Shown here in pieces: positions 1-12,100 of a DNA stretch of 64,000 nucleotides. The position numbers and the translations under genes are program-made. Source of the DNA: Valencia hispanica (Eukaryota > Chordata > Actinopteri > Cyprinodontiformes > Valenciidae); NCBI GenBank assembly GCA_963556495.2, contig OY747709.1, positions 22,786,900 through 22,850,899 of the forward strand, written 5' to 3'. The notes under the pieces were generated by a model. The model saw only the letters and a program-made list of their open reading frames with translations, was not told where the DNA came from and ran no database searches. Positions within the stretch are counted from its first letter, which is position 1; the number at the start of each line of letters is the position of its first letter.

Positions 1-162
1 ACGAGGTGACGGCCACTGAGTCCTACCTACACGTTGTAAGAATTGACTTTTATTATTATATAGAAAGACTGCAGATCATCCCAAATTGTAATTCTATTTT
101 TAAAAAAAACCTCAACCACTAAATCAAATTTGCACATTGATCCCCCCCCCATATGTACAAAG

Positions 163-3100
163 CACCTGAGGGACAGCTCCCAGGAGAGAATGGGGCTGCT
201 GGAGGGCCGTCTGACTGAGGAGAAGGAGTGGAGGAAACAGCTGGAGTTAGATCTTACTGCAGCTCAGGGTGCCCTCAAGAAGGATAAAGAGGTAAAAATC
301 TCACACATCCTGTCTGCAAGACCCAAGCAGTCAATCAACAGCTGCATAGCGTTTTGAAAAGTCTGTTCGTAATATGAAAAGTGAAATCTGGATGCAAAGG
401 TATTGTTGGGATTGGTTTTAGGTAAACTGTGGCTTAAGGCTGCCAACAGAACTTTTATTTTTTTCAGCATCCTGACAGATGGGAGCAAATGTTTTCCAAT
501 TGCCTCTTGCAAACCTTCTCATCTTTGTGTTCCTATTTTTTATGCTTTAGGCTTTGCAGATAGGCGAGCGAGAGCTGAAGAAACTGAGACTCGAGGTCAG
601 CGGTCTTCAGACCGAATGCCAACAGGGAAAAACACTTATCAAAAGTCTCACCCAGGTCAAGGGAGAGAAGGCTGTTCTAGAAGAAAAGGTTTGTCCACTT
701 CCCTGTTTGCTTTCTGTGGTAGCTTCATGTCAGTAAGTGTTACCCTGATATGAAAATTGTTTAGATTTCCCTGCAAGGCAATGGAAATAAACAGACTCCA
801 CTTAAATATATATTCCTTAAAGTATTTATACTCCTTAAACCATTCCAAATTCTATCACATTACATCCACAAACTTTATTGTATTTTACTTTTATTTGGTA
901 AACCAACATAAAGAAGTATATAATTGTGAAGTAGAGAAACATTCATGAATTATTTTACTTTTTTTTTCTTTTTTGTCACTTTTTGTTTACAATTGAAAAT
1001 CTGAACATTTTTATGTGCTTTTATACCCCCCCCCCCCAAGAGTCACTATTTTATATTGCACCGGCAAGTCCATGTGCGTGAACCAACATGAATCTAATAA
1101 TTTGGCTCCATAGACCTGGATTGCTTGTTGAGAATGACAAAGGACAATTTCCGAATACACACCGCTTTTTATTCATAATGGATTTTGAAAAGCCATGTGT
1201 CATTCTCCTTCTGCTGCTGTTATCCCTCAATTTGTGTTGGTCTTTCACAAAAAACCTAAAAACTATGTACATGAAGTTTGTGGTATGATTACTTTTGTAA
1301 GGCATCTTTATGTTAATGAGAATTTACAGCATGCATTATCTTGACATTTCTGGTCTTTTCAGGTGGCCCAGATGGAGCGTGCTTACAGCAGACTCCAGAG
1401 GGAGCTGGAACACTACAGGGATAGCAACCAGACTCAGGGAAAAATTATGGAAAACAGACTTCCGGCGGATCAAATACAGAAGCAGGTCGATGGCCTCAAT
1501 GTTGAACTCAGCAGCCTCCAGTCTTCACATGACGCTCTGAGGTAGTGTTCATTGTAAGCTTAAGAATACATACAGCATCATAATTGTATGCTAATACTGA
1601 AATATTTGAATTGAAAATACCTGTGTCTGGGCAGGAATGATAGCTCTTCTGCAGCTAGTAGTTTCATCTATTTTTTCATAGGCAGTGGGGAGATAATACA
1701 ACAGCACTGGCACTTACTTAGTTTGCATATATATGCATATTTTTCAGGGAGGAGATGGCCTCTGAACGACAGAAGATTGCTGAGCTCCAGGCCGAGCTGA
1801 GCAACACCGTTCATCTGAAGCTGGAGGCTGAAGGGAAAAGAGAGAGACAGGAGCTGGAGGTCCAGCGGCTCAATAAGCAGCTTCAGTGGCATCAGGAGCA
1901 GCTATCCTCTGCAAAGGAAGCACTTCGTCGCAGCCAGGAGGCTGAGATTCAAACAGCTAAAACAGGATCTGGGCCTGATTCATTAGAGAAATTAAGGGTT
2001 GAAGGTTTGGATCAGGTAATTTTGTCAGTACTTGGAACTCATCCTGGTGCTTTACATGTCTCATGGCTCTAAAGAAGATCCACCACAGGTTTACCTTTTT
2101 AGTTAAGCAAGTCAAGAAGAAAGATAATTTCCTCTTCTAGTTCTTCATTTTATTCTGTTAAAATCAAATACCGGTATTTACCTTCACCTTTATAAAAAGA
2201 GACATGATCATTTTTGCACAATATCTGACATTCAATCAAATCAAATGTTACTTCTTTTGGGTCAGTTAAGATGAAAATGTTTTCATTTGCTAAATGCCAG
2301 CATGTTAGTTTCTTTTTTTTTTCTTTATTTCAGAAGTTGAAATAGACTAAGATTACCATACCTTGTAAAATAATTTAGGAAAGCCCAGATGATCACAGCA
2401 TGGATTTATAGGCTTCTAATTATGCCGGTTAATTTACAACATTTGACTTACATGATACACCTGTGGATGTATTTTAAAGCTTATCTCAGATACACTGCTT
2501 TCTTAGGGCACACCTGGGTTTTTCAAATTAGTTACTAACAGTTTTAAGGACAACAAACCGGACTCCTGTTACAACTGTTCTGTCAGGAGAAATGGGCCAA
2601 TATTTAAGCAAACTATTGTGAGAAGCTTATGGATGGATACCTTAGATGTTTGACACAAGTCATACAGTTTCAATTCTACCTAATACTTAGGAAATGTATG
2701 TAAACTTCTGATTTTAAAGAAGGTTTTATAAAAACGTGTCATTTTTCATTCATTTAACCAATAGAAATAACTTGAATAATCCCAACTGACCTAAAAGGAC
2801 ACGTTTAGTCTGAATTATTGTGAGAAAAAAAGTGTTTGTCTTTTTATGAAGCGTGTTTAAATATCTGGTTTTAACTGTATTTATGTCTGTTTTATGTTGA
2901 TAGCTTTCATCTTTGAGGAAACAAATAAACGTTCTCGAGGATAAGTTGGAGGAGGAGCGACAGCTAGCCTCTCAGCATCAAATTGCTCTTCAGGCTCAGG
3001 TTAATGAAGCCCAGGCACATATTAAGGTACACATTATCACAAAACCTCCTTACCATACCCCAATAGCCATTTAGCATTTCTGTAGTTGGAGAAGAAAGAA

Positions 3101-6100
3101 AAAAGAAAACATTCGTAAAGATAGGCACAAAGCAGCTGACTCATAACATTTTTTCAGCCATTAACTGACTTATTGAGATAGGCACACATATACTTAGATT
3201 GAATGAAATGTTTTTTTTGTCTTTCTGATTTTTAAAAAGTGGCTTAGAGAAATGGGACTCAACGCCACATTATTATTTAGCCCAGGAAAGCAGTAAGTTC
3301 TAACAAAAGGTTCATCAGCAAGTAATGACAGAAAAATACTTATTTTCTTTATTTTATAAGCTTAACACTGATTATTTAAAAAGATACATATATTTTTTCC
3401 ACCTCCTGAATAAATTCATTTGTATTAAAGGTTGGATCCTTTAAATCTTTTTTGTGCAAGTTCATTTTACTGGATTAAAAGATAATGTTATGTTCAGGCT
3501 TTTTACACATCTTTATCAGGGGTGCCAGTAAAATGTGGAGGGAACCGTATTTAATGATCATTCTCTTTTGAAGTTCTTTAAAAAAATAGATATTTTCAAT
3601 TTCATTTCAGTTTTAGCCTTGATGTGTTGCAGGAGCTGAAACATACATTTTTGCTCTTGAAACATTTGACAACCACATAAATTATATACCAAATGAAACA
3701 TTGAAAAATTAGTTTTTACATAGATTAGCTGCTTTGTTAAAATTATTAATAGAATCTGGTCAGTGATCCGTTGGTCTATTTTAGCTTAGAGCTTCTGCAT
3801 CTGTTTTACTTTTTGGATTTTCTGAACGCGGAATGCTTTTTCTACCTTAAGTCTCAAGATTCAGTGCTGAGCCAGAAGGCGGAGGAGGCTAAACAGATGA
3901 GACAAGATGTGCAGAGAGCCCAGAGCCTGTTCACCTCGGCTGAGAAAGAGCTGCGCTACGAGAAGGAAAAGAGCCTGGATCTGAAGAGACACAACACTCT
4001 GCTGGAGCAGGAAAAACTCAAGGTTGCTTTTTCAGTTTTAGCACATTTGGAATTTCCTAAACGCCATTTGACATTTGTCTCTGAATCATCATCTTAGTCA
4101 CTCTCTTTGTTGCCCCCTTCACTTGCTGTAAATGCTAACCACCATGAGCAAAACTGAAACTATATTAGGGAAGATGCTGTACTGTATGCAGGGAGGAGCA
4201 AAATCCCTCAACCTCAACTATTTAAATTTTGTCATTTCTCATCATTTTGATTGGGTCTTTGACAATATTTTGACTTATTTGATTTTGTTGGATATTAACT
4301 GCTTGTTTTTTGTTAATTTTAGTCCAGTTCAATCCAATGTTTTGCACCTTGTTAAACTACTACCTAACTTTGGAAAAGCAAGCATTAAATTAAAAAAGCT
4401 GCTAACTAAGAGATTTTGTGTGTCAGTATTATAAACTGCTGCACCTTTTATTGTTTTTCGTGGCGCTGCATAAAGAAGTTCTTGCTCTTTTGTAAAGGCT
4501 CTGTGCTTTGGTGTTTCCTCAGCTTGGTGCTGAACTTAAGCAGGCCCAGTCCAAGCTGGTCCAGGTGGAGCAGAAGCGCCAAACTCAAGATGCAGAATGC
4601 GAACGTCTGCAGCAGAAAATCAGAGAGTTGGATCTGCAGCTGATACGCAGCAGCACAAACGGCAGCGCCACCGCTAGTCTGCAGGAGGAGTTGCAGACCG
4701 AGAGGGCGCGGCTCATTGCTGCCGACAAGAAGGTCAGTGTTGGCTCATGAACTTGTTAGATGATGGTTTCATCTTTAGACCAGCTCCGGTCTTTCAGATA
4801 CATTTGAACTTTTCAACATTTTGTTTGTGTGTTATTTCTGGTTGCCCATTAACAAACTAAAATCATCCTAAAGCCCTTAAATGTCCTGTTTATCCAGTAC
4901 ATTCTGCTCACTGCTTTGTGGTCTGTTTATTATTAAAATAAGCAGGAAGCTCATATAATGAAATACACTGTCTGTTTTTGTAAAGGTAATTCTCATGTGA
5001 ATATTTGAAGCAGGTAAAGCCCATTGCAAAAGTATTCATGCCCCTTAAACTTTCAAACATTCTGTCACATTGCAGCTACAAACCTGCACACAAAGTAGCA
5101 CATAATTATAAAGTGGATGGAGCATAATATGTTTTTTTGGTATGGCATGAAACTGTATTCAACCCTTTTTACTCTGATACCCTGAAATCAAATCCAGTGC
5201 TTCTGTCCAAGCTAACTGTGGAGCAGCTGGAGAGATCCACAGCTCAACTATTAGTTGTTCAATCCACAAATCGGACATCCATGGAAAAGAGACAAAAACA
5301 GTCATTGTTGAAAGAAACCCTTGAGAAATCCAATACTCGGGGCAATATTGGAAGAACACCTGTTTGATTCTCATCATCTAATAAGCTAGAGCTATTTTGC
5401 AAAGAGAAATTTGAAAATTGCAGGCTCTAGATGTGAAGCACTGGAGGAAACAAATGTCAAAAGACTTTGTAATTGAAGAGAAAGGTGGGATTTGACCCAT
5501 GGTAGCAGAATATAAAAACACCATTGTTTCCATATGTTTATTTGGTGGGGGGGATTGAAAACCTTGCATAATTTTCCTTTCACTTAAAATATAGTGGAAG
5601 CTCTGAATAAGAATGCATCTGAATATATTTTTTTTCAAAATACAAAGGGCACATGACTGTTCCAATTACAGGTTCTCCTATGTATAAGAATGTGTGCCTC
5701 CGGGGACCTAGGCTGTTTTGCAGCAAGCACACTGTATGCTCCCCAACCGGCTGCTACATGTGGGCTCTTTTTCCTGTGTTGTTTGCCCTGGTTTTCCTGC
5801 GCCTGGCATTCAAAGCAGCCGACGGCATCGGACCTCTCTTTCGAACACAACGGTGTATGTGAACTTGAAAAAGGCGCACCTAAACAATGCTGTCTAACGC
5901 AGCATATGAATGAATGGCTTAATGTGGCAAAAATATATTGATGATGTTAAAGGTTAAATCTCTGTGTTAACTGAGATATGTATTGTTATGTTGAACCAAC
6001 ATGTGAGAGCTCAAGGATACTCTCTGTGTCTTGGGTCACCAATTGTGAGATGTGTCTGCATGCTGACTAAAGGACGTGGGAACCACTCCATTATCTTTTC

Positions 6101-9100
6101 TCATCCTTGTTAAATATTATTTCCATAATAGGCTTTTTAATGCATTTGACATGGATTTAGTATCAGTGGATTGCTCGGGATCTCAGGATTATAAATATAT
6201 CATCGCTCTATCTGAAAAACGAAACGCAACAGATCTAGAAAACTGCAATCTTAACATCAATTGATCTTGGATAAAAATAGATACAATAAAACGGAGAATA
6301 TTCCAATTTAAAGCATAATGAATGATGGATGATTGTTATGATCTAGATTGGTGCATATGAGTCAGATTTAATGTTTAAAATAAACTATTATCTTGAAAAC
6401 TTGCTATAGTTTTAATGGTGATAATATAATAATTATCTAAACGTGACTCGGTGATTTACTGGAGAATAAATTCCTACATCATTTTTGAAAACATATTTGC
6501 TGGAACACATTTCCAACAATCATTAATAATGATATTTTTCTGCAAAGTGCAAATATGAATAAACATTCTTTAGTCTATTTGATTTATTATGCTGGGTTTT
6601 CAAAGCAATCCTTCAAATTCATGTGAGATGGAAATGACATCTGACTGTATTTACCGCATCAATCTAATATTTGAGTATTTTCTAACCTGAATCCATATTA
6701 ATTTTATAGCCTATTAAATGGGTGAGCTGTATCATCGAGTTACAGCTGTTAGATTTGCGCTAATCAATAAAAGCCTCGGGGTGGATATAATGCACAAAGG
6801 TAAATGGTAATTTAAAATTTTAACTATTGTAACTGATTAAAGCTGTTTTGACGTGTATAACAATCAGTGTTCATGAGATGAGGGGCGGCCGCGTTTGGCC
6901 CGGGAACCTTAGCTTGGAAACTTTCTTTTAAAATCCTATGTGAAACGATGCAATTCAGCAATAAACTAGATGAATGATGATTTCTATGTTTAACTAATAC
7001 TTTTGATAAGCGTAGCCTACTCAGTAGTAAATAGAAATAACACGGAAAACGCACAGTTAAAATCGGATATATTGAAAACCAACTCCAGTTAATACAAATC
7101 CGAGTGGCAGTATGAAAGTATTTCAGTCTTTTGAGTAATTTACAGAAAACGAATAGAAAACAACGCGGGTAAAAACTCTAAGGTTAATCTTAGCCAGCGA
7201 GTTATTAACTCAAATGTGGTAAAAATGATCTGAAATAAAGTCCATTGCAGGTTTAATATGATTCTCTAGTCGCTAATCAGCTAATGGAGCCACAAGCTTC
7301 TTTCTTACGACCGATGTGCTGCGATTCTCTGGTTGTAAACAATCATAGATCCCGACACTGATGAAGCGTTAATAGCTCTGCGGCTGGAAGTCTAAAAATA
7401 GGAACTTAAACACTTGTTTTGATGAAAAGTTTAGTCTTGAGTTTTCAGTTACTTCCTGGATGTTAACGAGTCCGGGTTAGTCAAACTGTTTGATTTTTTG
7501 CGCAAAACCACTTCCTGTTTCAAACATGAGCTTTCCAAATTAAAACATGGTAATGCTGAACTTCATGAATCATGCTTTTATTTTCCCAAGAAGGGGAACT
7601 TCTACTGTACCGGCAGCAAAGTGACAGAAAATAGAAGCATTTAGATCATAGACCGTATATATATTTAGACTCACACAAAGGAGGTAGAAATCATAAAACA
7701 AATTTAGGATTAGAACATTAAATGATAAAGAATAAAGCTTTAGCCATACCTCGACCAAAAAGAACTTTTACTTAATGATAGTAATGTTTAATAAAAATGT
7801 TAAATAATAATGACACATTTGGGAAACACTAGGCTTTGTGTGTTCCTTTTAATAAAAGACTAAATGAAACCGGAGTAACGAGGCTAATTTTAAAATATAA
7901 GCGGTCTAAAGTACTGAGTAGAGGGAAAAAGTGGGCAAATAGATAATTACTCCGTGAAGTATAAAGTCCTACACAGAAACTGCAATGAAGAAACGTGTCT
8001 TTCTTAAGCAAGAGTATCAGGTACAGGTAAAAAGGTTACTTGACATCGTTGTTATTAAAATAGAGTGGCATACTCAAATCTGAATGTGCAACTGAGTTAG
8101 ATAAATTGATTTAGAGATGTTTTACAGTTGTACAGGTTTTAAAATTGTGCATTTAGAATAATTTTTTTTTATTTCAAGGAGTTAACAGAGAATAAACTGT
8201 AAGAAACAGATGAGCAAATAACAGCAGCAGAGATATTAATTAGATAAATAAACTGTGTCCTGAGTAAAACAATTTTAACTAAGGTGGTTGCAAAGATAAT
8301 CCTTACTGTAACATCAATTAGATTCTAGAAAAGCAGTGTCTGGAGAAGTTGTCTAATTCAATTCAAAATACTTTATTGATCCCAGAGGGAAATTAAGTGT
8401 TTTGTAGTTCATGCAAGTAGGACTAAATTCTTAAATACATTAGGTAACTATGTGGGGAACTTATTATTTTGTTTTGTTTTTGCAAGGCAATTTCATTTTT
8501 ATAGCACACTTTCAACAACAAGGTAATTCAAATATAAGAACCTAATTGCAAACCTAAATGATTGGGATATGATCATCTGGGGGTTGAAGATGCCTCAGCG
8601 GGGGCAGCAGCCGGATACACAGGTTCTGAGGTTATGTCTTATGCATGACCTTTAACCTACTATGTTTCTTTTCTCGACACTGGAGAAGCAGTTGAAGTTA
8701 TTGTTTCCTTGTTTCTTGATTTTTAAGGCAAGTGCAAGACGATGCCTTTAAAAAAGGGGGGGACTTGGATTTGATAGTAATTGGAACAGATTTTTCAGGG
8801 ATTATGAAGAGAACTGTAATTTGCAGGTTTAATTGGGATTCCTGTGATTCATAACTCTGTCATAAATTAATGAGGGTTTTTACTACCTGGACTTGACATC
8901 TGACTTCATATTCCATTTCGGTTTGGGTTCAGACTTGTAGTACAGTACATATTGTGTCTGGGAACTTTACAAAGTTTTAATTTGATCTGAAAACCTTCTT
9001 TACTTCTTGCTGGGAGTAGTTGATTCTTGGGATTTATTACTCTCACAAGTTGGAATGGTTGGTTGTCTTTTTCTTGGCATGGATTTAGTAAAGATTGATT

Positions 9101-12100
9101 TGGAGACATTTAGCTTAATTATAATCTAGCTTCAGTTGATGAGGTTTGGCTCATTAACCAGGTTGTGAGTTGTTTAGAATTGCTTTTGCACACAGTTGCA
9201 TCAGGTTGATCTGAAACCATACTCCAAGGGGGTGGGTTCCACTTAATCACTTGTCATAATTAGCTCAGCTCCCAAGGGTCGCATTGGGAGGTTCTCACTG
9301 AAGGACCTTCTGAGGAGTGACCACTCTCTCCTTTCTGAGGAAGGACTGATTGGTGGCTACGGGTCACTGGATGCTGGCAGAGGCTGACTTCACGGCAACA
9401 GACAACAAACAGCGCAAGGGAAGAGTATACATTTCAACATCTAGTGTTGATGTAATACCCTCTGAAGTGTACTGGAAGATGCTACATAATTTCTCCTTTG
9501 TTCTGTGTTTTATCTAGAACATCCTGACCGATGACGAGACCTGTGGATGGCCGCCTCTGGGGCGAGGGGCTGTTGAGATGACATTTTGCCCACAAGAAAA
9601 TGGCGTTAAAAGACCCCGTGTGTTTTCGGTCTCAATGCACAGGAGTCTCAGCAAAGTCATCTGGAAGGATCTAATGTTTGTCACTGTGAGCTAATTCCAT
9701 GGCCAAGCATGTCTCATGTCTGATTGTAATTTGTGTTTTGAACAATGTCTTTTTTTTTTTTCAACCTACCAACCTTTTAGGGAGATTTGTGATAGCACTT
9801 TAGAATTTTCCCTTTATATTTATGGTATTGTTTAAGTTAATAAAACAGGGAATTGTGGTGGAAAATTGTTATGCAATTAGGAATTAAGTGTATATTCTCC
9901 GTTTAGTGAATGCATCTAAGATAAATGACAAGCTTATTGTTCCAGCTTAATGTTATGAGAAAGATATATGTGTCAGGTCACCAGAGAGACAGACGCCGGG
10001 GCAGTAAGATAACAGTCTGGCCTTCGGATGTGCTGCTTTATGCATTGGTATAAGACTCGTGTGAAGCAGTTCTCCGGAGGCGGGGCGTGACGGTTGGAGA
10101 AGACATCTACAGAGATAAACAATGATTGCTGAATACTATTTAAGCGGTTAGTTAGAAAGGTTGGTTAGGGTGATGCACGAGTAACTCTGTCTCCTCCATT
10201 GGCTGGCCAGACATGTTTGAATTAAATACTTGAATGCCTTCTTGGACTCAAGTCTTCTTTATTATGGAAACCCTGAGATACTTTTTTTGCCATTACAACT
10301 CAACCATGGGAATTTCTTGTTTTTGTGTTGGGTTTTGGGCACAGAGCTGAACCCTCTAGGATGGAGAACACACTATTTTCCTTAACTCATGAAAGAAAAT
10401 GTGTGTCCTTCAACACCACCTCTTGATCATCGCCATCATATCATCCAGGTGGTTCTCCCAGAGAAACTGTGTTGCTTGTCATTGTTTATTATTTCATCGT
10501 TGTTTCAGTATGCATACAATGCGTCTAGCTGTGTTATTTCTGGTTTATTACTCCAGTATGTTGAAAATGACTGATTTATTTTTCTGCCAGTGATATTTTC
10601 AGTGGGGAAACGTGTTTCCAAATACACATTTTCAAGATGCATTGAAGTTTGTTGTTGTAGCTTGAAAGTAATGTGAAAATGTTGAGCGGGTATGAATACT
10701 TTTGCAAAGCACTGTATTTTTTTGAGAAATTAATCTAGTGATAGATATGATGAATCTGTCTTTCTCTTGTTTTAACATTAATTTACAATATTATCAACAT
10801 TATTTGATTTAAAAAAACAACCCAGCATACATTTTGAAATTGGTCCGAAGTTGGAGAGTCTTATTTGTTTGCCTGTGGCTTTCTTCCTGTGATGCCAGGT
10901 GCTGGAGCTCCAGCAGCAGCTAAAGAACGCCCAGCACCAGCTACGTGTTGAGGAAGCTCGGGCCGGTGAGAGCAGCCGCCTGGAGAGGGACAGCAGGGAT
11001 CTGTCTGACACTTTGTCATCCCTGAGAGCCCAGCAGCAGGAGGAGCACATCACCAGGTAACACAAACTGCACCACAGCGATCTTTTCCCAAACTCATTGA
11101 TTATTACAGTGATTATTTTCTCTGGTTTAAGTCACTCTTTTTTCTTTTTTTTTTCTTCATCCTTCCTGTATTCAGGAAGCTTTTAGAGCAGCGTGAGGAG
11201 GAGCTGCAGCAGCAGGTACGCTCGCTTAGGCTGAAGGAAGCTTCCCTTAACAGGACAAACACAGAGCTCAGCCACCGCGTCCAGCAGCTGGACACCCGGC
11301 TGTCCATCCTGGAGGCTGAGCTTAATAAGACAAGAGAGGAGGTGAGGAAGGGTTCACAACAGTTAATCAGATTCATATCTATTCAAACTTACCTTCTACC
11401 TGAAAAGTTTATTGTTGGAGTAATAAGTGGTGCACGTATTACAGTATATTTATATTTTAAAAACACACTTTTATATATATTTTTTGCTGATCATCAGGCA
11501 AAAACCAGCCAAAAGTCAAACCAAAAGCTACAGGAAGAGCTGGTGGCCAATCAGCAGGAGTGTGAGAAGCTACAAGAAGAGCTACAGCAGGTTCTCCTCC
11601 AACTAGACACACGCATCAGGTCAGACTATCAATACTTGAATGTTATTGTGAAATTAAAGGCCTGATTATGTTTTGCTTTACTTGGCAACAAAGGTTGTTC
11701 AGTATATTTTATACTTCATGAGAAACTGAAGCACAGAACTTCTCAGAAGTTCTCATAAGAGGGAAAAACAGATTGACAATATTTAGCTTTTCTGGGTTGG
11801 CCACGTCCACTCTCCGTGTTTCAGACCAAATGATGCTCACCAAGCATCAACATCAATTTCAATGGTGAAAATGGGATTCTTTTCTAGCAGTCTTGGGAGA
11901 GGGAAGACATTTCTTGGTTTTTGCAGAGCATGTACAGTTCTTTGGTAAACCACCATTCCTGCATTGTTTATGATTCTCTTGTGTTTATCCACTGCTACAA
12001 CAACCAGGAAGTACAACGAAAAGCAAAGTCAACACAAGACCAAACTCCACCAGGCCAAGCAGGTTTTCTTGAAGGCAACGGCCCAGAGAGACTCTACCAT

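Larger units (their letters stand above)
4733..10898. other. 6.2 kb intron of the CCDC30-like gene, mostly unassigned
   Basis: No exon continuing the coiled-coil frame was found here. At 5014-5370 there is a Tc1-like left end (TTGCAAAAGTATTCATGCCC) followed by decayed sequence. 5640-5960 is a less AT-rich block of unknown origin. 6000-8340 is AT-rich with nothing recognised. A LINE 3' end sits at 8354-8420. 9160-10300 is GC-richer than its surroundings and could include an old LTR or DNA transposon, but no ends could be fixed. A Tc1-like right end closes at about 10712. Confidence 0.6.

Noticed and set aside
5640..5960. Small ORFs in a GC-richer block as an extra exon
   Set aside because: No splice sites in the phase of the neighbouring coiled-coil exons, several overlapping frames of similar length, and no coiled-coil character.
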